64,000 bases of DNA from Collinsella sp. AF20-14LB (GCF_003459505.1 NZ_QRWD01000001.1:138746-202745), one strand, 5' to 3'; shown: positions 8,861 to 18,405, counted from the stretch's first letter. The notes: a model not told the origin generated them from the letters alone. Numbers and translations are program-made.

Positions 8861-9459
8861 TAGCGCTCATTCCTTTCGCGAATCTTGCGGGCACGCTCCC
8901 CACGCTGCTTGGCTTTGCGCTTGGCGCGGGCCTCGTCACGAGCGTTAAGCTCGGCGGTCGCATCGACCTCACGGGCCGCGGGGCTCAAGAACATGTAGCC
9001 AAAGAGGGCAAGCACGACGCCTACGGTGATGCCGATATCGGCCACATTGAAGACGGGGAAGTCGATGAAGGTGGTGGCAATAAAATCAGTCACGAAGCCA
9101 AAGGCCAAACGATCGATAGCGTTGCCAATGGCGCCACCCGCGACCATAGCCATGCCCACCACCTCCAAGCGAGCAAGCTGGGGCGTGCGAAGCAAGTACA
9201 CGGCAATGGCGACAATGACCGCAAGCGCCAGCAAAGCGAACGCAACACCATGCCCCTCGCCCATGCTAAAGGCAGCACCGATGTTGCGCACGAAAAGGAA
9301 GTCAATCACACCGGGGATAACAGTCACATGGAGAGCATCGCCCACGGCACGAACCGCAAGCTTGGTCACCTGGTCAACAAGCAGCACGGCCAACGCCACA
9401 CCGCCGGCAACACCCAACCGCCAACGCAAAGGCGGCGTCATATCCGCAGAACGACCCAA
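8860..9459 (-). CDS. lspA: lipoprotein signal peptidase (signal peptidase II)
   Basis: 199 residues with four membrane helices. The catalytic Asp pair is in AIGNAIDRLAFGFVTDF (first Asp) and FPVFNVADIGITVG (second Asp). It removes the signal peptide from lipidated prolipoproteins in the membrane. The start is TTG at 9459, supported by AGGGG about 6 bases upstream; an ATG six codons in is the alternative. A Lys/Arg/Glu-rich cytoplasmic tail of about 40 residues extends beyond the usual end of the family. It is translationally coupled to the pseudouridine synthase gene. Confidence 0.95.
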   Translation of the reverse strand: MGRSADMTPPLRWRLGVAGGVALAVLLVDQVTKLAVRAVGDALHVTVIPGVIDFLFVRNIGAAFSMGEGHGVAFALLALAVIVAIAVYLLRTPQLARLEVVGMAMVAGGAIGNAIDRLAFGFVTDFIATTFIDFPVFNVADIGITVGVVLALFGYMFLSPAAREVDATAELNARDEARAKRKAKQRGERARKIRERNER

Positions 9460-9578
9460 AGAAATCCCCTACCCTCAAGAACATCGAATTACGTTAAATG
9501 CAAGTAATCATCTTATAGTGACAAACGCAAAACGCACGGCATATTCGCCAACGAAAGCGAAATAACCAGCATAAAACG

Positions 9579-9611
9579 AAAGCGACATTCCGAAGAACGG
9601 AATGTCGCTTA
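9579..9611. terminator. terminator-like hairpin between ileS and lspA
   Basis: An inverted repeat with 13-bp arms (AAGCGACATTCCG and its complement) around a short loop, in the 220-bp gap between the end of ileS and the start of lspA. On the minus strand it is followed by a T-rich TCGTTTT stretch, consistent with termination of ileS. Confidence 0.6.
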
Positions 9612-9681
9612 TTGTTAGCGAAGCAAATGAAGCAAAAGCGCCCCGATCATCCATAAAACGGAAGCGCTACTTTGCTGTAAC

Positions 9682-12483
9682 CTACAGCGCTTCGGCACAA
9701 CGTTTGCAAATATGCGCGTGGCCGTTGTACTCGCCGACGGTGGTGCGGTAGTTCCAGCAACGGTCGCAGCACTCGCCCTCGGCAGCCTCGATGGCAACGG
9801 AGAGCTCCTCGCCCTGGGTCAGTTCAACAGCGGAGACGATGTAGAACTCGGCCAGGTCGACGGCCTTGTCGCCGGTCAGCAGCGCATACATCTCGGCGGG
9901 AACGACCGCCTTGACGCGGACCTGTTGGCTCTTAGTGAAGGTGCCGGCGGAGCGGGCATCCTCAAGGGCCTTGGTCACGGCGCTACGGAGCTCGAGCGAA
10001 GCCTCAAGCACGCCCTCAAACTCATTGGCCTCGTCGACCGTAATGGGCGACTTATACCAATCGAGCAGCGCGGCGTACTTCTGGTGATCGACGCAGCCGG
10101 TGGGTGCATAGGCCATGGCCTCGTCGACCGTGTAGGACAGGATCGGCTGCAGGTCGCGCATGAGCATCGAGAAGAGCTCGGCAAGCACGGTCTGGGCGCT
10201 CCGGCGCTCGAGCGAGCCGGGCTTCTCGCAGTACAGACGGTCCTTCAGGGCGTCGAGATACACGTTGGACAGCTCGGTAACCACAAAGTCGTAAAGCGCA
10301 CGGTAGGCGCGCGGGAACTCGTAGCTAGCGTAGGCGTCGTCGACCTCGGCCTGGACCTGGGTCAGGCGGGCAACCATGAGCTTGTCGAGCGGCAGCAGGT
10401 CGGCAAAGGCGACGCCGTCGGTCTCGGGCTCAAACTGACCCTCGAGCTCGGAGAGCAGGAAGCGCAGCGTGTTGCGGAAACGACGGTAGGCATCGGACGT
10501 GCGAGCAAGAATCTCGTGGTCGATGGACACGTCGGAGCTGGTATCGACGGAAGCAACCCACAGGCGGATGATGTCGGCGCCCATCTCGTCACAGACCTTG
10601 TTGGGGTCGATAACGTTGCCGAGTGACTTGGACATCTTACGGCCCTGGCCGTCGAGGGTGAAGCCCTGCGAGACGACCGCCTTGTACGGAGCGTGGCCGT
10701 TGGCGCCCACCGAGGTGAGCAGCGAGCTCTGGAACCAACCGCGGTGCTGGTCAGAGCCCTCGAGGTAGACGTCCGCCGGGTACTCCAGCTCGGGACGGTA
10801 CTCGCAGACGGCCTTCCAAGACACGCCGGAGTCCCACCACACGTCAAGGATGTCCTTATCAGCCTTGAGGTGATGGCCACCGCACTTGGGGCAGACGCAG
10901 GCCTCGCCCAGATAGCTCTCAGGAGCGTCGGTGAACCAGGCGTCGGAGCCCTTCTCGTGGAAGAGCTTAATGACGGCGTCGAGCGTGGCGTCGTTCATGA
11001 CCTTCTCGCCGCAGTCGGCGCATGTGTAACTGGGGATAGGCACGCCCCAGTTGCGCTGGCGGCTGATGCACCAGTCGGGACGCTGCTCGACCATGGCGCC
11101 GATGCGGTTGGCGGCGTGAGCCGGATACCACTTGACGTTCTCACGGACCTCCTTGCCAGCCTGCTCGCGCAAACCGGTCTTGTCCATCGAGACGAACCAC
11201 TGGTCGGTAGCACGGAAGAGCACCGGGTGCTTGCAGCGCCAGCAGTGCGGATAGCTGTGCGTGATCTTCTTCTCGAGAACCAGGGTGCCGCGCTCGCGCA
11301 GGAACTCGATGATGTGCGGGTTGGCCTCATCGGTATCCATGCCGCTGAAGGGGCCGCCGGTGCCAAACTCCTCGCCGGTGTAGAACTTGCCGTCGTCATC
11401 GACCGGCATGCAGATGTCGGTGATGCCCTCCTTGAGGCAGGCGAAGTAGTCGTCGACGCCGTGGCCGGGCGAGTTGTGGACGATACCGGTACCGTCATCG
11501 ACACCGACGTAATCGGCCAGCAGCGCCACGCCCTCAACGCCGTCAAAGATCGGCTGCTTGTAGTGGATGTGGTGGAAGGTCTCGGCGGAAACCACGTAGG
11601 GCTTGCCATCGACCATGACCGGGGTGTACTCCCAGCCAAACTCCTCACAACACTTAGGAGCCAGGTCCTCGAGCATGACCTCGGCACGGCCCTCGTGCTC
11701 AACGGCGACATAGGCGGCGCCGGGCTTAAGGGAAACGGCCTGGTCGGAGGGGATGGTCCACGGCGTGGTCGTCCAGATGATAAAGTCGACCGGGCCGTCG
11801 AAGTTCTCGAGGCCGGCGGGCTTGGAGGTCATCTCAAAGCGCACGAAAATGGACGGGCTCGTCTCGTCGGAATACTCGATCTCGGCCTCGGCGAGTGCGG
11901 TGTGGCAATGCTTGCACCAGTGAACCGGCTTGTGGCCGCGATAGATCATGCCCTTATCGAACATGGCCTTGAAGACCTCGATGTCGGCGGCATCATGCTG
12001 GTGATAGAGCGTCAGATAGGGGTTGTCCCAGTCGCCGAGCACGCCCAGACGACGGAAGCCGGCCTTCTGCAGCTCGATGTTCTCGACAGCGAACTTGTTG
12101 CAGAGCTCGCGGATCTTAGCCGTGGAGGTCTGGTTGAACTTCTCGGTGCCGAGCTTCTCCTCGACCTTGTGCTCGATCGGCTGACCATGGCAGTCCCAAC
12201 CGGGGACGTAGGGAACCTCATAGCCCTGCATCATCCAGTAGCGGTTGATCATGTCCTTGGAGATCTTATTCATGGCGTGGCCGATGTGGATCGGACCGTT
12301 GGCGTACGGAGGGCCGTCGTGCAGCACGAACTTCTTGTGACCCTCGTTCTTCTTCAGAACCTGCTCGTAGACCTTGTTGTCCTGCCAGTCCTTGAGTCGC
12401 TTGGGCTCGGACTTGGAAAGACCGGCACGCATGGGAAAACCGGTCTTGGGCAGATTCATCGTCTGCTTGTACTCGTTTGCCAC
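9682..12483 (-). CDS. ileS: isoleucyl-tRNA synthetase
   Basis: 933 residues from a GTG start at 12483 (AAAGGGG 4 bases upstream). The longer frame to 12606 would run back through the T-box and is not real. HIGH motif PPYANGPIHIGHAMNKI is near residue 60 and the KMSKS loop GRKMSKSLGN near 605. The CP1 editing insert lies between them, and a C-terminal zinc cluster (CCDRCWNYRTT ... CKRCAEAL) ends the protein. It charges tRNA-Ile and edits Val. Expression is controlled by the T-box leader just upstream. Confidence 0.98.
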   Translation of the reverse strand: MANEYKQTMNLPKTGFPMRAGLSKSEPKRLKDWQDNKVYEQVLKKNEGHKKFVLHDGPPYANGPIHIGHAMNKISKDMINRYWMMQGYEVPYVPGWDCHGQPIEHKVEEKLGTEKFNQTSTAKIRELCNKFAVENIELQKAGFRRLGVLGDWDNPYLTLYHQHDAADIEVFKAMFDKGMIYRGHKPVHWCKHCHTALAEAEIEYSDETSPSIFVRFEMTSKPAGLENFDGPVDFIIWTTTPWTIPSDQAVSLKPGAAYVAVEHEGRAEVMLEDLAPKCCEEFGWEYTPVMVDGKPYVVSAETFHHIHYKQPIFDGVEGVALLADYVGVDDGTGIVHNSPGHGVDDYFACLKEGITDICMPVDDDGKFYTGEEFGTGGPFSGMDTDEANPHIIEFLRERGTLVLEKKITHSYPHCWRCKHPVLFRATDQWFVSMDKTGLREQAGKEVRENVKWYPAHAANRIGAMVEQRPDWCISRQRNWGVPIPSYTCADCGEKVMNDATLDAVIKLFHEKGSDAWFTDAPESYLGEACVCPKCGGHHLKADKDILDVWWDSGVSWKAVCEYRPELEYPADVYLEGSDQHRGWFQSSLLTSVGANGHAPYKAVVSQGFTLDGQGRKMSKSLGNVIDPNKVCDEMGADIIRLWVASVDTSSDVSIDHEILARTSDAYRRFRNTLRFLLSELEGQFEPETDGVAFADLLPLDKLMVARLTQVQAEVDDAYASYEFPRAYRALYDFVVTELSNVYLDALKDRLYCEKPGSLERRSAQTVLAELFSMLMRDLQPILSYTVDEAMAYAPTGCVDHQKYAALLDWYKSPITVDEANEFEGVLEASLELRSAVTKALEDARSAGTFTKSQQVRVKAVVPAEMYALLTGDKAVDLAEFYIVSAVELTQGEELSVAIEAAEGECCDRCWNYRTTVGEYNGHAHICKRCAEAL

Positions 12484-12514
12484 GGTACCCCTTTCATGTC
12501 GTGGGCGCGCACGC

Positions 12515-12825
12515 CCTCTGGGCACCAAAAAAGCGCCCGTCCCTACAAGCTGGGACGAAGCGCCACAAACGGGCTGCACGCCCGCAAAAGCTCTTCGCTT
12601 AACCACCCAGCTTAGATGCCCTCGCCCGCGTATTCGCGCGCTCGCATCCGTTACTCGGCTGGTCTGTATCGACGACCATCTCGGCGATGTCTACTAAGAC
12701 GAACCTACGCGGCACGTCCGTTGGGACCGCAGCTCCGGGGTGATTTTCATCGGTCGCATGCACGGGTTCTCAGCGCTCCCCGCTCTCTGTAGCATGCGGA
12801 CGGCCGACTACTCGTCCCCATCAAC
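12515..12825 (-). promoter_or_regulatory. T-box riboswitch (tRNA-Ile sensing leader of ileS)
   Basis: Reading the minus strand, the leader has the Stem I AGTAG and AGAGAG elements (12781-12820), then a specifier region GATGAAAATCACC in which ATC, an isoleucine codon, is at 12744-12742. The T-box/antiterminator sequence AAGCTGGGTGGTTAAGCGAA follows (about 12590-12613). Its AGCTGGG arm can pair with CCCAGCT at 12547-12553. The competing terminator is GCGCTTCGTCCC / GGGACGGGCGC followed by TTTTTT at about 12530-12565. Uncharged tRNA-Ile would therefore favour read-through into ileS. A -10-like TAGCAT with an upstream TG sits at 12839-12844. Confidence 0.9.
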
Positions 12826-12968
12826 GCTTATACGGAGTATGCTAGCACGTTCCGCACCGGCGAAAAACCCTCAACACTGGTTTTATACGTTCGAAATTTC
12901 TTGCGGCCGTGGACCTTCTCTTGGAGCAAAATACCTGTAAGCACTTTATCGAACGAAAGAAGATTGCT

Positions 12969-14051
12969 ATGCGCACGATCGGAATGAGCGACTATACCGT
13001 TGGCGAAGACTGCTTTGACGAGCTGCCCGCCGCACTGGCAGAGTACGGAGCGACCAAGGTCGCCATCATTGGCGGCAAGCGAGCCCTGGCTGCGGCGCTG
13101 CCGGGTATCGCGGCGGCGCTTGAAGGTACCGATATCGAGGTTCTGGAGACGCGCGTCTATGGCACCAACAGTACGCGTGCCAATATCGCCAAGGTCGTGA
13201 ACTCCCCTGCCTGCCAGGAAGCCGACGTGCTCATCGCATGCGGCGGCGGCAAAGCGCTCGACACCGTCAAGACGGCGGCCATCGAGCTCAAGAAGATCGT
13301 CTTTACGGTACCGACGATCTGCTCCAACTGCTCGGCCGCGACCGCCATTGCCGTTGTCTACAACGACGACGGCTCGCTCGAGGGCTATTCGTACCCCAAC
13401 CGCCCCGCGCACATCTTCATCAACCCCAAGATCATCGCCGAGGCTCCGGCGGAGTACTTCTGGGCCGGCGTGGGCGATGCCCTGTCCAAGCAGCCCGAGG
13501 TCGAATACGCCACGAGCGCCGGCAACCTGGAGCACACCGCCGGTCTTGGCCTGGCGCTCGCACACACCTGCTCCGAGCCGCTGTTTACCTATGGCGTGCA
13601 GGGTCTTGAGGACGTTCGCCAGCACCTGTCGACCGAAGCCGTCAAGCAGATCGCGCTCGATATCGTGGTCAACACGGGCTACGTCTCCAACCTGACCAAC
13701 CAAAACGATTACTACTACAACTCGAGCGTGGCGCATGCGTTCTACAACGCCACCTGCAGCATTCCGCGCGAGGGCACCTACCTGCATGGCGAGGTCGTGA
13801 GCCTGGGCGTGCTCGTGCTTTTTGCCTACACGGGCGATACCGAGAACCTTGAGCGCTACTCAGCCTTTAACAAGCAGATGGGACTGCCCGTGACGCTTGA
13901 GCAGGTCGGGCTTTCCGAGTCCGATATCCCCGCCCTGTGCGAGTATGCGCACGCCACCAACGAGTGGAAGCAGGGAAACCCCGAGCCCTTCACCGACGAA
14001 AAGTTCGCCACCGCCATCAAGGCTGCCGACGCTTACGGCCACACGCTCTAG
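12969..14051 (+). CDS. iron-containing alcohol/glycerol dehydrogenase family protein
   Basis: 360 residues from the ATG at 12969 (GAAAGAAG upstream); an in-frame ATG 20 codons earlier lacks a site. Glycine-rich NAD-binding motifs are visible: VAIIGGKRA (about 37) and IACGGGKALDTVK (about 92-104), then VPTICSNCSAATAIAVVY, where glycerol dehydrogenase-type enzymes carry the nucleotide-contacting segment. Metal ligands are probably the Asp/His residues in WAGVGDALSK, LALAHTCSE and YLHGEVVSLG. It belongs to the polyol/iron-ADH fold; the substrate is not determinable. It is divergent from ileS and followed by a REP-like terminator. Confidence 0.85.
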   Translation: MRTIGMSDYTVGEDCFDELPAALAEYGATKVAIIGGKRALAAALPGIAAALEGTDIEVLETRVYGTNSTRANIAKVVNSPACQEADVLIACGGGKALDTVKTAAIELKKIVFTVPTICSNCSAATAIAVVYNDDGSLEGYSYPNRPAHIFINPKIIAEAPAEYFWAGVGDALSKQPEVEYATSAGNLEHTAGLGLALAHTCSEPLFTYGVQGLEDVRQHLSTEAVKQIALDIVVNTGYVSNLTNQNDYYYNSSVAHAFYNATCSIPREGTYLHGEVVSLGVLVLFAYTGDTENLERYSAFNKQMGLPVTLEQVGLSESDIPALCEYAHATNEWKQGNPEPFTDEKFATAIKAADAYGHTL

Positions 14052-14060
14052 GACTGGCCC

Positions 14061-14102
14061 AAAACCACCACAAAGGGGACAGGCACCTTTCTGGTGGTTT
14101 TT
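14061..14102 (+). terminator. REP-like inverted repeat terminator after the dehydrogenase gene
   Basis: Arms AAAACCACCA.AAAGG around a GGGGACAGGCACC core, followed by TTTTTT on the plus strand, 9 bases past the stop codon. It is the same family as 6421-6460, with one mismatch in the arm. The shared position right after a gene suggests that the element has been adopted as a terminator. Confidence 0.75.
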
Positions 14103-14123
14103 TATTGCTCCAGCATTCAGTTC

Positions 14124-14170
14124 GTACTCGAACCCGATTCTTTACGAGAAAGGGTTCGGGTACGTTTTTT
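14124..14170 (+). terminator. rho-independent terminator-like hairpin
   Basis: GTAC.CGAACCC pairs with GGGTTCG.GTAC around a 17-nt loop and is followed by TTTTTT on the plus strand. It is a second terminator about 20 bases after the REP-like one and marks the left edge of the non-native patch. Confidence 0.65.
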
Positions 14171-14225
14171 GTTTATCGGAAATTCTGCGGAAGGACTACT
14201 CGGAACGGTAAACAGAAACGAACAG

Positions 14226-14428
14226 AGGCAGGGTATCATCGTGGTGATGGTATCCTGCCTTTTGTTTTGCAGGATCAAGGTCGCTTTATGCGAACTTGAT
14301 CGCCACTTATATGGCGCATTGATGGCAATTGCTTCGTACGTGCATACCGGGAGCCTGTACACCTCTGGCAAGGCGTAGCACACTAGACTTTGTTCCAAAG
14401 TCCGTGTGCTAAGGGGGCAGGCCCCTTA
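14226..14428. other. gene-free stretch with three further hairpins
   Basis: The 460-bp gap before the S51 peptidase gene holds no credible gene. It has a terminator-like hairpin (AGGCAGG.TATCATC with its partner, then TTTTGTTTT) at 14226-14267. A strong nested hairpin lies at 14376-14411 (TAGCACAC...GTGTGCTA enclosing GACTTTG-TTC-CAAAGTC). It shares two bases with a TAAGGGG/CCCCTTA hairpin at 14410-14428. The stacked structures lie between native DNA and an AT-rich gene and may be debris of an insertion site. Confidence 0.5.
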
Positions 14429-14565
14429 GAATTCCTGTGGAGTGTGTACGCACGTACGCAGGAAAACGGCAAAATTTCGCTATATCAGGGCGTTCTTTCA
14501 TTGGAGAGTATGGTATACACGGCTTAGTTCAACAAATAAGAATTTATATATAAAGGAGAATACTG

Positions 14566-15168
14566 ATGAAACTGTTTTTATGTTCTCACTTTTCAAGTGT
14601 AGGAAGTCTGATTAAGGAAGAAGTTGAAAGTAAAAAAGTCGCATTTATTCCAACAGCTTCGCTGCGTGAAGGCTACACCGGTTATGTCGGCTCGGCTCGA
14701 AAATTATTCAAAAAGTTGGGAGCAATCGTAACTGAAATTGATATTTCAACGGAGGCTTATTCAACGATACAGTCTCTTTTTGAAGATGCAGATGTGATCT
14801 ATTTTACCGGCGGAAATTCTTTTTTCCTTATAGACCAGCTCCGTAAAACGGGAACGGATGAGCTGTTGAAGAAAGAATTGGCAAAAGGAAAACTGATGAT
14901 TGGTGAATCGGCAGGTGCGATTGTATGCGCTCCAAGCATCCAATATATCGAGCAAATGGATGAAAAGCCGGAGGACTACTCACAAGAAGATGATGCAGGG
15001 CTTAATTTGATTGATTTCTATGTTCTTCCGCATTTTCTTACAGCACCATTTAAGAAAGTTACCGAGAAAATAATAACTGAGTTTTCGGATTTGAATCTAT
15101 GCCCAATTAACAATCGTCAGGGAATTGTAATTGATGGTGAAGGTTCAAAGGTTATTTGCAAAGACTAA
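14566..15168 (+). CDS. peptidase S51-type (type 1 glutamine amidotransferase-like) protein, transferred gene
   Basis: 200 residues. The family fold is shown by the opening strand MKLFLCSHFSS, by VIYFTGGNSFFLIDQL (about 78-93) and by the nucleophile elbow GESAGA (about 111-116) with Ser as nucleophile. The later PHF motif (about 147) could supply the His. Related enzymes are dipeptidase E and cyanophycinase-like peptidases; substrate unknown. AAGGAG lies 7 bases before the ATG. Base and codon use (AT-rich, many AAA, GAA, TTT and ATT) is unlike the neighbours and resembles Firmicutes, so recent transfer is likely. A recombinase fragment follows directly. Confidence 0.85.
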   Translation: MKLFLCSHFSSVGSLIKEEVESKKVAFIPTASLREGYTGYVGSARKLFKKLGAIVTEIDISTEAYSTIQSLFEDADVIYFTGGNSFFLIDQLRKTGTDELLKKELAKGKLMIGESAGAIVCAPSIQYIEQMDEKPEDYSQEDDAGLNLIDFYVLPHFLTAPFKKVTEKIITEFSDLNLCPINNRQGIVIDGEGSKVICKD

Positions 15169-15297
15169 TTTGAAAATTCAAGTTTGCTGTACTCGTTCCT
15201 AGCAGAGTTTGGGGCAGGAGGGGCGCAAGAGACGGGAAGGCCGTGTGCGCGTTCCTGCGCGAGGGCCGCGGGGAGGGGCTGCCTGGGTACGGCGCCT

Positions 15298-15438
15298 GTC
15301 AACTCGGTCTACGTCTTTGATGACCGGGTCGTACTCAATATCAACTTCACGGATGATGCCAAAACGGTCACCCGTGAGGAAGTGTTGGGTTCGAGTGCTA
15401 TGGACAATGTTCCAGCATGCTGGGATCGAACTCGCTAG
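15298..15438 (+). pseudogene. C-terminal remnant of a serine site-specific recombinase
   Basis: The peptide VNSVYVFDDRVVLNINF followed by TDDAKTVTREEVLGSS resembles the C-terminal end of large serine recombinases of the TnpX/resolvase type, where a V..VyVydD..v..fNykd.tktv pattern is typical. Nothing of the catalytic domain remains; the upstream 110 bases in this frame are low-complexity. Its end overlaps the end of the convergent DUF523 gene. It is probably a scar of the mobile element that brought the neighbouring AT-rich gene. Confidence 0.6.
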
Positions 15439-15859
15439 CCGGAATCACACGGTACCCGTGACGCAGCAGCAGATCGACAAAAACACCGTTGCCCGCGGTG
15501 AGCGTACCGCTAAAGGTGCCATCGTAGACGCGACCCGCACCGCACGAGGGGCTACGGTCCTGTAAGACGCACGCAGCGATCTCGGACGGGCCGCCAAAGT
15601 GCTCGCACATATCGAGCGCACGCTGGGCACCTAGGCGAAAATCGCGATCGACCGAGGCACCCTCGCAGGTACGGACCTCACCGTCCACAATCTCGGATGG
15701 CTTGCGCGGCGTAGGCAGACCGCCAAAAACCTCGGGGCACACCAGCAGGACCTCGGTCCCCGTACGCTCGCAAGCCTCGACCAGCTTGCGATGGTAATTG
15801 TCAAGTCCGTTATACTTGCAGCTCTCGCCCATCAAGCAGGCACTCACCACGATCTTCAT
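15398..15859 (-). CDS. DUF523 family protein
   Basis: 153 residues from the ATG at 15859, which has GAGGGAG 6 bases upstream; two other ATGs further up lack that spacing. The family signature is clear: VVSACLMGESCKYNG near the N-terminus, LVCPEVFGGLPTPR (about 36-50) and the Cys-containing DRSPSCGAG (about 103). DUF523 proteins have conserved cysteines and may bind a metal, but no function is established. The gene ends head-to-tail against a recombinase remnant. Confidence 0.9.
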   Translation of the reverse strand: MKIVVSACLMGESCKYNGLDNYHRKLVEACERTGTEVLLVCPEVFGGLPTPRKPSEIVDGEVRTCEGASVDRDFRLGAQRALDMCEHFGGPSEIAACVLQDRSPSCGAGRVYDGTFSGTLTAGNGVFVDLLLRHGYRVIPASEFDPSMLEHCP

Positions 15860-15934
15860 TTGCATCTCCCTCAAGCAGAACGCCCCATTTGAGATGGACA
15901 CTCAAATGGGGCGTTCGACACTGCGCAAGCAGCC

Positions 15935-17842
15935 TTACTGCTGCTTTGGCATCAGCGGATTCTCGCGCGTAAGAAGATTCATAAACTCCTCGCCCGTGAT
16001 CGTCTCCTTCTTGTACAGATAACGAGCCAGCTCATGGAGCTTGAACTTGTTCTCCTTCAGAATCTGCAGGGCGCGGTCGTGCGCATCCTCGATCAGCTTG
16101 GCGACAATCGCGTCCACGCGCTCGGCCGTACCGGGGGCGCAGGTGAGCGACGTGTCCTGATTGAGATACGCGTTCTGCACGGTACCGAGCGCCATCATGC
16201 CAAACTCTTCGGACATACCAAAGCGCGTCACCATGTTGCGGGCGAGCTTGGTGGCCTGCTCGATATCGTTGGCCGCGCCGGTCGTCATCTCGCCAAAGAT
16301 GAGCTCCTCAGCAGCGCGTCCGCCGCAATAGACGGCGAGCTTGTCCAAGACCTCCTGGCGTGTGGTCAAGAAGCGCTCATCCTCCTCGACCTGCATGGTG
16401 TAGCCAAGAGCGCCGCTCGTGCGCGGCACGATAGTGATCTTCGTGACCGGCGCAGAGCCCTTCTGGCGAGCGGCAACGATGGCGTGGCCGATCTCGTGGT
16501 AGGAAACGACCTGCTTCTCGTGGTCGGACAGCACCGTGGACTTGCGCTGCTGACCGGCGATGACGACCTCCACCGACTCCTCAAAATCGTCCTGCGTGGC
16601 GCGCTTGCGACCCTCGCGGACGGCACGCAGGGCGCCCTCGTTGATGATGTTGGCCAGGTCGGCGCCCGAGGCACCGGGCGTGGCGCGGGCAATCGCAGTC
16701 AGGTCGATCGGGGGCTGCGTCTTCACGCTCTTGGCATGGAGCTCAAGAATGTTCTTACGTCCGGTCAGGTCGGGCAGCTCAACGGGGATGCGGCGGTCAA
16801 AGCGGCCGGGGCGCAGCAGGGCCGGATCAAGGCTATCGGGACGGTTGGTGGCAGCGAGAACGACAATACCCTTGTGGTTATCGAAGCCGTCCATCTCGGT
16901 CAGCAGCTGGTTGAGCGTTTGCTCGCGCTCGTCATTGCCGCTAAAGCCGCCGCCGTCACGCTTCTTGCCGATGGTATCGATCTCGTCGATAAAGACGATG
17001 CACGGTGCCTTTTCCTTGGCCTGCTTAAACAGGTCACGCACCTTAGCAGCGCCGCGACCAACAAACATCTCAACAAACTCGGAACCCGAAATGCTAAAGA
17101 ACGGCACGCCCGCCTCGCCGGCAACAGCCTTAGCAAGCAGGGTCTTACCGGTACCCGGAGGGCCAACAAGGAGAGCACCGCGCGGCAGCTTGGCGCCGAT
17201 CTCCTCGTAGCGCTGCGGCTTCTCCAGAAAGTCGACAACCTCCTTGAGAGACTCCTTGGCCTCTTCCTGGCCGGCGACGTCCTTAAAGGTCACGCCCACG
17301 TCCTTGGAAGCGATCACGCGCGCGCCGGACTTACCTAGTCCGCCGCCGCCAAAACCGCCGCCGCCAAAGTTCATCGACGGACCGTCATCGCCCATAGCCT
17401 TCTTCATGCGGCGGTTGAGCCACCAACCGATGAGGAAGAAAATCGCCATGGGAAGAATGAGCGTAAGCAGGTAGTAGGTCATCAGACCCGAGTTTTTATC
17501 GGGAACGACCGACTCCAGCGAAGCACCAGACTCAAGCACGCGATCGGTAAAGCCCGCATCGTTCGGCACACCGGTCGTCTTATAGGCGATGTTCTCGTCC
17601 TCGCCCTTCTTGGTGTAATAAATCGAGTAATCGTCCGTGTTGTATTCGACCTTATCGACGCTCTTCTTATCGAGCGCTTTGACAAACGTCGAGTAATCGG
17701 TCTTCGTAATCTGCTGCGTGTGACCGATGTTGGGGAACAGAACGGTCGAGAGCACGAGGTAGACGACGAAGGCGATGAGCACGTAGAGGATCATATTCCG
17801 TCTACGTTTGTTGTCATCCATCTCCATCTGCTTGAACTCCAT
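15935..17842 (-). CDS. ftsH: ATP-dependent zinc metalloprotease FtsH
   Basis: 635-residue membrane AAA+ protease. Two membrane helices (about 17-36 and 120-140) flank the extracytoplasmic domain. The AAA domain has Walker A GPPGTGKT (227-234) and Walker [12 protein letters not shown] (about 282-292). The zinc site HEIGH is at 449-453 with the third ligand in a downstream Glu/Asp-rich region. It degrades membrane and unfolded cytosolic proteins. A Gly-rich linker precedes the AAA domain. No ribosome site precedes the first ATG; the ATG five codons in has GGAG upstream and may be the true start. Confidence 0.97.
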   Translation of the reverse strand: MEFKQMEMDDNKRRRNMILYVLIAFVVYLVLSTVLFPNIGHTQQITKTDYSTFVKALDKKSVDKVEYNTDDYSIYYTKKGEDENIAYKTTGVPNDAGFTDRVLESGASLESVVPDKNSGLMTYYLLTLILPMAIFFLIGWWLNRRMKKAMGDDGPSMNFGGGGFGGGGLGKSGARVIASKDVGVTFKDVAGQEEAKESLKEVVDFLEKPQRYEEIGAKLPRGALLVGPPGTGKTLLAKAVAGEAGVPFFSISGSEFVEMFVGRGAAKVRDLFKQAKEKAPCIVFIDEIDTIGKKRDGGGFSGNDEREQTLNQLLTEMDGFDNHKGIVVLAATNRPDSLDPALLRPGRFDRRIPVELPDLTGRKNILELHAKSVKTQPPIDLTAIARATPGASGADLANIINEGALRAVREGRKRATQDDFEESVEVVIAGQQRKSTVLSDHEKQVVSYHEIGHAIVAARQKGSAPVTKITIVPRTSGALGYTMQVEEDERFLTTRQEVLDKLAVYCGGRAAEELIFGEMTTGAANDIEQATKLARNMVTRFGMSEEFGMMALGTVQNAYLNQDTSLTCAPGTAERVDAIVAKLIEDAHDRALQILKENKFKLHELARYLYKKETITGEEFMNLLTRENPLMPKQQ

Positions 17843-17919
17843 CTACTGGGGTTGATAATGCTATCTAGAATACCCAACCCAGACGGCGATAAACCGACGC
17901 CGGGCACGAAAGGACAGAG

Positions 17920-18405
17920 ATGGCATCACTGGAAGTCGGCAAGGTTCAAATCTACACGGGCGACGGAAAGGGCAAAACCACGGCCGCCTTGGGGCTGGCT
18001 TTGCGTGCCACAGGTTATGGTCTCAACGTACTCATGCTGCAGTTTGCCCAGAAGCTGCACTGCGCCGAACATGACGCAGCTCCTCGATTGGGGCTACGCA
18101 TCGTACAAGCCAACCGCGACACACCCGAAGCCTGCGCTGCACAGATCATGGAGCTGGCGCGCGAGCAGATATCACAGGTCGACGTTCTGATTTTGGATGA
18201 ACTCGGCGAGGCCATGCGACGGGGCTTTGTGACGCGCGAAGATGTCGAAGCGTTGATCGCGATGAAACCAACCACCACGGAGCTCGTGCTCACCGGCCGC
18301 GGCCTGCTGCCCCTCGCCGACCTTGCCGACCTAGTTACCGAAATGCGCCCCGTCAAACACTACTTCGACGAAGGCCTCCTAGCTCGCCAAGGCATCGAAT
18401 ACTAG
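17920..18405 (+). CDS. corrinoid adenosyltransferase (CobA/CobO/BtuR type)
   Basis: 161 residues. The P-loop GDGKGKTTAALGLALRA is at about 15-31, and the Walker B-like VDVLILDELGEAMRRGFV follows at about 88-105, as in ATP:co(I)rrinoid adenosyltransferases of the CobA class. These transfer the adenosyl group of ATP to cob(I)alamin or cob(I)yrinate a,c-diamide. AAAGGACAG precedes the ATG. It stands alone, divergent from ftsH and convergent with the MATE gene, so it probably serves corrinoid salvage. Its TAG stop lies inside an inverted repeat. Confidence 0.9.
   Translation: MASLEVGKVQIYTGDGKGKTTAALGLALRATGYGLNVLMLQFAQKLHCAEHDAAPRLGLRIVQANRDTPEACAAQIMELAREQISQVDVLILDELGEAMRRGFVTREDVEALIAMKPTTTELVLTGRGLLPLADLADLVTEMRPVKHYFDEGLLARQGIEY

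Noticed and set aside
10693..12615. 640-codon open frame opposite ileS and its T-box
   Set aside because: Antisense shadow; it also crosses the leader structure.
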